From: Diacronema lutheri
Lineage: Eukaryota; Haptophyta; Pavlovophyceae; Pavlovales; Pavlovaceae
Length of the DNA stretch: 64,000 nt
Assembly: GCA_019448385.1 (NCBI GenBank)
Contig: JAGTXO010000027.1
Coordinates: 248,001 to 312,000, forward strand
Direction of reading: 5' to 3'
This document shows positions 1 to 12,816 of the stretch, piece after piece. The notes beneath the pieces are model-generated. The model was given only the letters and a program-made list of their open reading frames with translations, did not search any database and was not told the origin of the DNA. The translations under genes were made by a program, and so were the position numbers. Each line of letters begins with the position of its first letter. Within the stretch, counting starts at the first letter, position 1.

Positions 1-2
1 GC

Positions 3-3000
3 CGGCAGCACGTCGGCGCGGGCGGCAGCGCGGCGGGCCGGCGGCTCGCGGCCATCGCACGGCGGCAGCGCGGCGTGCGCGCGCCGCCGCCCGCCGCGCG
101 CTTCCTCGCCACGCTGCCGCCACCGCCACGCGACGGCCTCGCGCGCACGAGCAAGCAGGCGCGCGCGAGGCGCAACGCGGACGGACGGCCGGCGCACGCG
201 CGCGCGGCCAACGCGCGCGCCTTCTACCGCGGCGTGGAGCTCGGCGTGCACGCGACGCGCGCCATCGTCGACGCGCGCCACGCCGACCTGCCGCAGGCCG
301 TCTTCGTGGCGGAGGCGCGGGCGATCGTCGCGCGCTCCGCCGGCGGCGGCGCGCTGCTCGCGCCGGACGACGTGCGCGACCTGTGCGACGCGCAGACGGA
401 CGCCGATCGCGCTGCGATCTGGGCGTCGGTGGGCGCGCACGAGGCGACGCGCATCTTCGCGCTCGTCACGCGCAACGCGAGCTTGGCGGGCGCGGCGCTG
501 CTCGTGCTGCACACGCCGGCGGGCGCGCCGGCGCGCGCGCTCGGGCTCCTGGCGACGCGCTCGCGCGCGCCGTCGACGGGCGCGCCGCGCGACGCGCACA
601 GGGCGCTGGTGCAGCGGTTGGACGTGCTGATGGACGCGATCGCCGCGGCGCGAGGCGCGTCGCCGCTCGAGCTCGAGCTCGCGCTCGCGCCCGAGCCGCA
701 GAGCGCGTGCAACGCGCGTGCGGCCGCGCTGCTCTGCCTGCAGGCCGTCGCGGACGCGAGCGGCCGTCCCGCCGCTGAGGACGCGCTGGCCGCGCTCGAC
801 GACGCGCGCGGCATCGACCGGCACTGCCACGCCGTCCGGCAGCAGATCGAGGCGAAGCTCGCGTGGCGGCGCGCCGACGGCGCCGTCGGCGTTGACGGCG
901 CCGACGGCGCGCCCGCGCTCGCGCCTGCCGCCGCACCGCCGGCGTGCGCGCCGGCGCACGCTGCCGGCGAGGCGGCGGTCGACCAGGCGATCGTCACGCG
1001 GGTGCGCGACGCGCTGCGCGCGTGGGCGACGACTGGCACCGCGCCCAGCGCGGCGGTGCTCGACGACGCCTGCGCCGCGTACACGGCCCGCGCACGCGCG
1101 CGCAAGGACGCGCGCACGGCGCTGGGCCCGACGCGCGCGGCCGAGCTGCTCGCCGCGGCCGCGCGCGGCGGAGCCGACGGGGCGGATGCCGCGCGCGCGC
1201 TGCTCGGCGGCACGCCGCGCCTGCTCGTCGTGCTCCTCTGCGTGCCCGTCGCCGCGCCGTCCGGCGAGCCGCCGCGCCCGGTCGGGCTGCTCGTCGCCGA
1301 CCGGCCGACGGACGACTCGCGCCCGGCCGCGCTCGTGCGCTACGACTTTGCGCCGCTCGACGCGGACGTGGCCGTCGCGGTCGGCGCGCATGCCGTCGCG
1401 CTGGCCAGTGCGATCTGGCCGCTGCTCGCGGCCGAGGGGGAGCCGCGGCCATCGCCCGTCGTGCGCTCGCAGCCGCGCGGCGGCGACGATGGCGCGCGTG
1501 CGCTCGCAACGTTCGCGTGCCTCGACGCGCTGATGACCGCCAGCGTCGGCGCGCACGGCCTCGCGGGCGGCGCGGGCATGCTGCCCGCGCTGGTCGCGCG
1601 AGGCGCCGCGGCCGCCCAGCGCGAGCGGCAGCTGCGCGCGGCCGCCGAGAGGCTGGGCGGCACGGTCGCTGGGTGGCCGGACACGGGCGCGAGCGCGGCG
1701 GGCGCGAGCGTCGACGAGGAGGCGCGCACGTACGAGGTCGAGGCGGTCGTCGACGAGCGCCGCAAGGCGGGCAAGAAGGTGACGTTCCAGTTCCGGATCA
1801 GGTGGCGGGGCTACGACGAGAGCGCCGACACGTGGGAGCCTGAGGCCAACGTGAGCAGCGACCTCGTCGCCCAGTTCCGCAAGACGCGCGACGAGCAGAA
1901 GCGGCGCGCGGGCGTATCGGGCAGCGGCAGCGGCGGCGCGGGCGCGGCGTCGGCATTGGCGTCGGCGCCGCTTCGCGCGCACGGCGAGTCGGGCGCCGCG
2001 GGCAAGCGCGCCGCGGCGGGTGCCGCCGCGAGCGCGCGCGACGCCGCGGGCGCGCGCGCGCCGAGCGTTCCCCGCGCGCGCGGCGTCGAGCGCGCGCGCG
2101 TGGACGAGCCCGCTGCGCCGAGCGCGCGCGCCGCCGGCGGCGCGACGGCGCGCACGCGCGTCAGCGTGCTCCCGGGCTTCGTGGTCAAGCGCTCGACGCT
2201 CAACGCGGGGCCGCAGGCGGTGACGGCGCAGCCCGGTGCGCGGAAGGAGCTGCGGCGCATCGCGGCGGCCGTGCACAGGCTCACGACACAGGCGTACCGC
2301 GTCATCAACAAGGTGGTGCGCGACGAGGCTGCGGTGGCGAGCGCGCAGGCCGTCGGCGCGGCGTCGGGCGGCCCGTCGACCAGCGTGCACACGTCGACCA
2401 CGATGGACAAGGGAACCGTCCGTGCGATCTTCTCGGCCATCGGCTGGCACAAGGACGAGAGCACGTACGGTGCAGCGCCCCGAGGCAAGCCCGCCGAGCA
2501 AGCCGCCGCGCAGACCAAGGCGGCGACGGCGCGCGCCGTCGGCGAGATGGCCGAGGGCGTCCAGCCCGTCTGCGCGGTGGGCCTCACGGAGATCCTCGAG
2601 GCGGAGGCGACGCAGGTGTCCACCGCGTGCCTGATGCATCCATCGCGCGTCGTGAACGGGCTGCTCCGCGACGTCGTCCGCGCGGCAGTCGAGCGCGACG
2701 AGGCGCTCGTCGCGCTGCCCGAGATGCAGCGAAACGCGCGCGTGCGCGAGCTGTGCGAGCGGCTGCTGCGCGGCGACGTGGAGGGCGCGCGCGTCGGCTG
2801 CCCCGCCGCGCTCGACCGCCACCTGCCCGACATGGTCCTCCACAAGATCGACTACAAGTGCACGCCCACGAAAAGGTGGAACTACGACCGGCACACGACG
2901 CGCTACTTCCTCGTGCAGATCCGCACCCTGCAGCACGTGGCCGAGGGGCAGGCGCTGCTCTGCCGGCTCGCGCACATCCACACGCAGCTGACCGGACGGC

Positions 3001-4891
3001 CGCCGCGGTACAATGTGGCGCCGCTGCGCACGCACAATGTGCGCGCGAGGCGCGGCTGCCGCTACCGCCGCCGAGCGCCCAAGCGCGCGCGCCGCCGCCG
3101 TGCGCGCCGCCCCGCGGCCAGGTTGGTCACGCGCCCGCGCGCTCGCGCGCCGCGCGCTGCGCGCAGGTGCCGCGCAACGTGCGCCTCACCGCGAACGCCA
3201 TCTGGGAGACGCTCCCGGACGACGAGCGCAAGGAGCTGCGCGCGCGGCTCAAGGCGCTGGACCTGCGCGACCACGATGGCGAGCCGATCAAGTGGACAGG
3301 CACAAACGGCAACACCCCGCCGATGTCGGACGTGCGCGTCAGGTACGCGGTCTTTGCGACGCGCTTCGACATCTCCAACCGCGTCTTCGACTACGCCGGG
3401 CGCGAGCGGCCGCCGGCCGATCTGCCGTGGCACGCGCGGCGCTCGTGGGTTGGCCTCGCGCCGCTGCCGCGCGTGCCGCTCCCGGGCCGGCAGCCCGTCA
3501 AGTCGGTGGTGACAGATGGCGTCGCCGTGCACGCCGTCGGGACCGTCCTCGTGCCGAAGGCGCAGGCGCCGGCCGGCGGCTCGGGCGTCCTGCACCGCTG
3601 GCGCCGGCCGGACGGGCGCATCGCCGTCGCGCTCGGCTCCGAGCTGCGGCGGGCGATCGACGTCGAGGCGGCGGTCGTCGTCGCGGCCGACCCGAACATG
3701 GGCAACATCACCACCTACTCTGCGCACGTCGGGCGGGCGGCCGTCTGGCGGCAGTTCACGCAGCGCGCGCGCGCGCGCGCCGCGGGCTTTGCGCGCGAGA
3801 CGGCCAAGACCAACGCGGCGCGGCGGCGCGTGCGCACCGACGGGCGCGGCGAGGAGTTCAGCGTGGAGGCGGACGAGGCGCGGCTTGGCGAGGCGCACAG
3901 CGCCAAGGTGCTCGACGCGGGCAAATACATCGCCTTCCACCGCGAGAGCGCGCGGGTGCGCGAGCGCGCCGCCGAGCACGTGTACGACGCGCCGGCGCGC
4001 CGGAAGGAGCGCTGGCGGCGCGACAGCGGCGGGCGGTCCAACGCGGCGCGCGTCGCCGAGGCGCTCATCGCGGCGCACTGTGTCGACGGCGTGACGCGCG
4101 ACCGGCTGCTCGTGTGCGTGGGCAAGTGGCTGCGCGACCACAAGGGCGCGCAGCCCAAGGGCGCGCCGCCCGCCTTCCAGGTGGGGCTGCTGCGCGAGCT
4201 GCGGCGGCGCGGCGTCGCGGCCGTCTTCGTGCCCGAGCCGTACACGTCGATGCACTGCTCGATGCCGCGGCTCGCCAAGGGCGGCAGGCTGCAGCGCTGC
4301 GGCGCGGAGCTCGCGCAGAACCCGCGCCTGCCCGTGGCAAAGGGCGGCACGCGCACGGTGCACGCGCTCGTCATCTGCCCGGCGTGCAACGGCGGCAAGA
4401 AGCCCGTGCACCGCGACTACAACGCCGCGCGCAACATCTTCTACGACGTGCACGACATGGCGGCGCACGCGGCCGGGCGCGACACCACGTCGACGCCTGA
4501 GCGCTTTGCCCTCGTGCTCGCCTGGTGGGCGCGCGGCGAGGTGTGGGAGCGTGAGGAGCGCATGGTGCACGGCGAGGGCGACGACTGCGACGACGAGTGC
4601 GACGGCGACGACGAGGGCGACGACGAGGGCGACGACGACGACGACGACGATGGCAGCGGCGACGGCGGCGGCGGCGAGGGCGACGGCGACGGCGACGGCG
4701 ACGGAGGCGGCGGCGGCGACGACGACGATGACGGCGGGGGAGGCGGCGGCGGCGACGGCGGTGGCGACGACGGCGGCGGGCGCGGCGGCGGTGGCGGCGG
4801 CGGCTCTCGCGCCCGCACCCCCGCCCGCGGAGCTGCCAGCGCCAGTGCCGGCGGCGGCAGCGCGCGCGGGCCGAAGCGCGGCCGGCGTTGA
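3..4891 (+). CDS. Chromodomain-Fanzor (TnpB-like RNA-guided nuclease) fusion, 5' partial
   Basis: Two exons, 3..3038 and 3167..4891, joined by a 128-bp GT-AG intron with matching phase; the frame is open to the window edge, so the start lies upstream. A chromodomain sits at about 1728-1900 (aromatic residues and a TWEP motif). The second exon carries a Fanzor core: a TDGV motif, RuvC-I DPNMGN with its Asp at 3689-3691, the EPYTS motif with Glu at 4235-4237 (where Fanzors carry a displaced RuvC-II Glu), a CPAC zinc-finger half, and RuvC-III HRDYNAARN with its Asp at 4415-4417. The C-terminus is an Asp/Gly-rich tail (about 4580-4830) ending in the basic stretch PKRGRR, a possible nuclear signal. 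Known for the family: Fanzors are eukaryotic relatives of TnpB that cut DNA with a guide RNA. Inferred: the chromodomain may tether the protein to methylated chromatin. No other transposon protein or terminal repeat was recognised. Sure of the Fanzor core; less sure of the full N-terminal extent. Confidence 0.85.
3039..3166 (+). other. Intron of the chromodomain-Fanzor gene
   Basis: The donor is AAT|GTGCGC and the acceptor GCGCAG|GTG. The upstream frame degenerates into Arg/Ala-rich translation after the donor, while a different frame picks up a family-like segment right after the acceptor. Both ends are phase 0. Splicing restores a continuous Fanzor-like stretch. Confidence 0.75.
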
Positions 4892-5300
4892 CGCACGGCC
4901 GAGCCGCGCAGCGGTCGACGCTTTGCGGGCTCTGCCCAGGTCGCGCGCGGCTGGCGACGCGTGCCGCGCGCGGCACGACCGTGCACGCCGCCACCCGTGG
5001 CCGAGCGCGCCGCACCAGCCGGCCCGCTCCAACCGCCGTGCGGATCACGGACGCTCGCTACGGCTCGTCGGCGCGCGTCACCTGCGCCGGCGGCCACGGC
5101 GCCGTCTGCTCCGGCCTCGTCGCGAGCAGCCCGACCGCTGCTCGCCGCCCGCACGCCGCCGCAGCAACGCTGCGCGTCGTGCTCCCCCGCTCGCCAAACG
5201 CGAAGAGCTCCCTCACAAGGACGTCCTTCCGAACGGCCCGCGCTGCACTCGGGGCGCGATCGTGCCCCTGATCGGATTTGGCTTGACCATCTATACCAGC
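4892..5300. other. 409-bp gap between convergent Fanzor and ankyrin genes
   Basis: No convincing protein gene. It holds the 3' flank of the Fanzor gene, where guide-RNA scaffolds of this family are often encoded, and the 3' end of the convergent ankyrin gene. An 18-bp perfect palindrome lies at 4960-4977 (CGTGCCGCG and its mirror), but a palindrome of this size is expected about once by chance in 64 kb of such GC-rich DNA. The last 50 bases (from about 5270) are slightly AT-richer. Confidence 0.4.
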
Positions 5301-7045
5301 TCACAAGCTCGAGTGCCCGCTTCGGCGGGGTCCGGCGCGAGCCGGCGCGCGCGGCGCGGCCTTGCCGCCGCTGGTCGCGCGCGCGCGCGCGCTGGTGACG
5401 ACGAGCACCTGCGGCTGCTCGCCCGGCCCGCCGCCGCGCGGCGCCGCGCCCACGCCCACGCGCGCCTCGACCGCAGCTGCGCCAGCGGGCCATGTGCGCA
5501 GCGCTGCCTCGCACGCGAAGGGAAGCGGAGCCGGCGGCGCGGCCTCGATCACACGCGCCGGCGCCGACGACGGCGGCGGTGGCAGCGCGCCCGGCGACGG
5601 CAAGGCGCGCGCGCGCGCGCCGCGCGCGAGCGCGGCGGCCGCCGGCGGCACGGCCGCGCCTGCGCTGACCGGCCGCGCGGGCGCGGAGCGTCGGCTCGTG
5701 AGTCGCGCCGCGCGGAGGCGAGCGTCGGCTTCTGCCTCGCGCTGCTTGGCGAGCGTTGCGCGCTGCGCGGCGGGGCCGTTGCATGCGGCCATCTCCAGGA
5801 GCTCGGGCGCGAGCGCCCTTGCCACGCGTAGCACCAGCGCGCTGCCCGCCATTGGCGGCGCCGCCGCGCCGCGCGCCGCGCGCGCGCCGGCCGAGGCGGC
5901 GCGCGCGATGCGAAATGGCGCCAGCCGCGCCGACTCACCGCCAGAGCCGGCGCTCGCGTTACCAGACGCGGCGCGCGCGTCGTCGGCATACTGGAGCAAG
6001 ATCGCCTGCGAGCGCACCTCCGCCTCGGCGCGCAGCTTGTGCAGCCACGCGGGCGGCGCGTGTCCATGCTCATCGACCGCAGAGCAATCCGCGCCGCGCA
6101 CGAGCAGAACACTAGCGCTCTCCGCGGCGCCCAGCGCCGCCTCGTGCGCCACGGCCGCCATGCGCGCGCGCATCGCCGCGGGCAACGCGGCGCACGGACC
6201 GTCCGTGCCGGTGGCTGGCGCGCCGCGCTGCCGGCGCTGCGAGCGCGTGGCCGCGCGGCCGCGCTCGCCGTTGCCCGCCGGCATGCGCTCCGCGCGCTGC
6301 TTGGCGGGGCTCGTGCGCGCGCGCGCGCCGCGCACGGACGGTGAGGCGGAGGAGCCTCGGCCTCGGCTCGCGCCAAACATACCGCCGCCGAGCGCGCGCG
6401 CCTGCACCGCCGATGCCTCGGCAATTGCGATGGCGACGTGCAGCGCCGTCGCGCCGTCCGCCTGCCTCCGCTCGAGGAGGATTTGGGGCTGCGCGCACAG
6501 CTTCTCGATGTGCTCTGCTGAGGCGCCGGCGCGCACGGCGGTGTGCAGCGGCGTGCCCACGCTCTGCGCCAGCGCGTTGATATCAGCGCCTGCGTCAAGT
6601 AGGACGTCGAAGAGCGCCTCGGAGAAGGGTGCGAGGCACGCGACGTGGCACGGTGTCAGGCCGCCATCCGCGACGATGTTCACATCGGCGCCGGCAAGCA
6701 GGAGCTGAGCGCACACGCGCACGTCGGCGCACGAGGTCGCGGCGAGCAGCATGCGCTCCTACAAAAGCGGTGCGCGTGTGCGCGCGCCAAAGTGCCGGTG
6801 CGCGAGGTCGTGAGCGTGCGCGCGCGCGCGCGGCGTGCGCGCGCCGGCTCGCGCGCGCAGCTGCTGACCTCGCGCGCCATGTCGCGCGCGGCGAAGTGCA
6901 GGCCGGGCTCGTGCTGAAGTTGCCAGCGGTGGCTGAGAGGGTGCGGAAGCGTTGCTGAAACAGAGCGCGCAGGCGGCAGGCCGACGACGTCGACTCGGCG
7001 CCGACCGGCGGTGCTCGGCCTTGCCGCCTTGCCGACCTTGCGCAT
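5301..7045 (-). CDS. Ankyrin-repeat protein
   Basis: Two exons on the minus strand, 7045..6869 and 6758..5301, separated by a 110-bp GT-AG intron (acceptor TTGTAG). Both ends are phase 0, and 545 codons result. The join completes a first repeat running through LHFAARD into LLLAGADVN. Two further repeats follow (PCHVACLA..LLDAGADIN; TPLHTAVRAGA; TALHVAIA), and another near the middle (VLLVRGADCS). The remaining ~350 residues are Ala/Arg/Ser-rich low complexity with no recognised domain. Ankyrin repeats mediate protein-protein contacts; no catalytic module is visible, so the role is unknown. The ATG at 7045 is 104 bp from the divergent ATG at 7150. The first exon start is the least certain part. 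Confidence 0.6.
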
Positions 7046-7149
7046 TTCGGGGGCTCGTCGTGTGCATGTAAGTACATCTGTAACGAACGTGTTGGTCCAT
7101 AGGTAATGGTACTACCACGCCGACCTTTAAGAACGCCCTTCCGTCAACG
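7046..7149. promoter_or_regulatory. Candidate bidirectional promoter (ankyrin gene / 7150 ORF)
   Basis: A 104-bp spacer between two divergent ATGs. It is clearly AT-richer than its surroundings (around 7070-7130, with GTAAGTACATCTGTAACG and TTTAAGAACG), like several other head-to-head spacers here. There is no canonical TATA box. Confidence 0.4.
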
Positions 7150-11298
<4,149 letters not shown>

Positions 11299-11418
11299 TA
11301 TTTGTCCAGCCTCGGCCCCGTGCGCGTCCCCGTCGGCGCGGCGCGCGCCGGCGCGGCCGTGCCGGCCGGCAGCTTCGAAACGCCGGCTGCCTTGACGACG
11401 CCTGCCTTTGCCATCCAG

Positions 11419-12305
11419 GCTGCGCCCTCGCGCTCTGCTGGCCGCGCTCCGCGCGCCCCGCCGCCCCTGCCCATCGACTGCACCGGCACCGCGAACAACG
11501 TACTTTTCGCCCCGGTCGGTGGGTTTGGGGGTGGCGGGGCGCGCGCGCACGGCCGCACGAGCGACGGCGGCGTGGCCTTCTCTACGACGAAACTTTCGCT
11601 TGCGACGGCTGCGCCCTCGCGCTCTGCTGGCCGCGCTCCGCGCGCCCCGCCGCCCCTGCCCATCGACTGCGCCGGCACCGCGAACAACGTACTTTTCGCC
11701 CCGGTCGGTGGGTTTGGGGGTGGCGGGGCGCGCGCGCACGGCCGCACGAGCGACGGCGGCGTGGCCTTCTCTACGACGAAACCTTCGCTTGCGACGGCTG
11801 CGCCCTCGCGCTCTGCTGGCCGCCCTCCGCGCGCCCCGCCGCCCCTGCCCATCGACTGCGCCGGCACCGCGAACAACGTACTTTTCGCCCCGGTCGGTGG
11901 GTTTGGGGGTGGCGGGGCGCGCGCGCACGGCCGCACGAGCGACGGCGGCGTGGCCTTCTCTACGACGAAACCTTCGCTTGCGACGGCTGCGCCCTCGCGC
12001 TCTGATGGCCGCGTTCCGCGCGCCCCGCCGCCCCTGCCCATCGACTGCGCCGGCACCGCGAACAACGTACTTTTCGCCCCGGTCGGTGGGTTTGGAGGTG
12101 GCGGGGCGCGCGCGCACGGCCGCACGAGCGACGGCGGCGTGGCCTTCTCTACGACGAAACCTTCGCTTGCGACGGCTGCGCCCTCGCGCTCTGCTGGCCG
12201 CGCTCCGCGCGCCCCGCCGCCCCTGCCCATCGACTGCGCCGGCACCGCGAACAACGTACTTTTCGCCCCGGTCGGTGGGGTTGGGGGTGGCGGGGCGCGC
12301 GTGCG
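11419..12305. repeat. Tandem array of a 189-bp unit (~4.7 copies)
   Basis: Copies begin at 11419, 11608, 11797, 11986 and 12175, an exact 189-bp period. They differ by only a few substitutions; the last decays after about 12300. Because 189 is a multiple of three, several frames stay open through the array on both strands. The plus frame gives a 63-residue unit containing ANNVLFAPVGG; one minus frame gives a unit containing EGFVVEKATPPS. The plus frame has no in-frame ATG before the array. A minus-strand gene driven from the AT-rich segment at 12653-12790 is possible. Which strand, if either, is translated cannot be decided by eye. There are no spacers, so this is not a CRISPR array. Confidence 0.9.
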
Positions 12306-12652
12306 CGGCCACGCGGCCAGCATCGCGGCGCTTGCCACGCTGGCGGCGGGTGGCGGTGCGCTTCGCCGCGGCGACAGGGGGCTGCGACGCGGCGGGGAGG
12401 GCGGCGGCTCGCTGGCGGCGGGCGTCGCGCTCTGCAGCGGCGGCGGGCGGCTTGGCGACGTGGCAGGCGGCGGCTCGGGGGTGGCGGTCGTCGCCGACGA
12501 TCTTCGGGCCTCGGCGTGCGCGTGCGCGTCGGCCGGTGGTGTGATTGACGGCAGCCACCGGTGCGGCGGCGCGCGGGCGGCGGCGCGCGGTGGCTAGGCG
12601 CGTGTGGGCCTTTGGGCCTGCTCCGCCTGGCGCCTCGCTGCGCACTTCCTGA

Positions 12653-12746
12653 CCCCATCTGTTGACCCGTCGGAAAGCGTCGTTAGTATTATATATAATA
12701 CCCCATCTGTTGACCCGTCGGAAAGCGTCGTTAGTATTATATAATA
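12653..12746. promoter_or_regulatory. Duplicated 48-bp AT-rich promoter-like segment
   Basis: Two adjacent copies (12653-12700 and 12701-12746), identical over about 43 bases, each ending in an AT-rich palindrome. The first is a perfect 16-bp palindrome at 12686-12701 (GTATTATATATAATAC). This lies 70-160 bp upstream of the Zn2Cys6 ATG at 12817 and is the most AT-rich DNA nearby. Likely a duplicated promoter element; it could also serve a minus-strand transcript across the 189-bp array. Confidence 0.55.
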
Positions 12747-12816
12747 TTGGTACTAGTAGCTATATGCGCGCCGTGTGATGAAGGCCTAACTCTGCTTGCT
12801 GGAATTCAAGGAGCAG

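Noticed and set aside
1728-4891. Chromodomain as part of an LTR retrotransposon
   Set aside because: No reverse transcriptase, RNase H, integrase or terminal repeats were seen. The downstream enzyme core is RuvC/TnpB-like.
4960-4977. Palindrome as an attachment or transposon end
   Set aside because: About one such palindrome is expected by chance in this GC-rich window, and no paired copy was found at the other side of the gene.
3062-5032. Long minus-strand frame opposite the Fanzor gene
   Set aside because: The translation is Ala/Arg/Val low complexity mirroring GC-rich codons, and the plus strand has clear catalytic motifs.
11419-12305. CRISPR array
   Set aside because: The 189-bp units abut with no unique spacers, and the genome is eukaryotic.
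12796-12816. TTG start for the Zn2Cys6 protein
   Set aside because: An ATG at 12817 directly precedes the zinc cluster, and eukaryotic nuclear genes rarely start at TTG.
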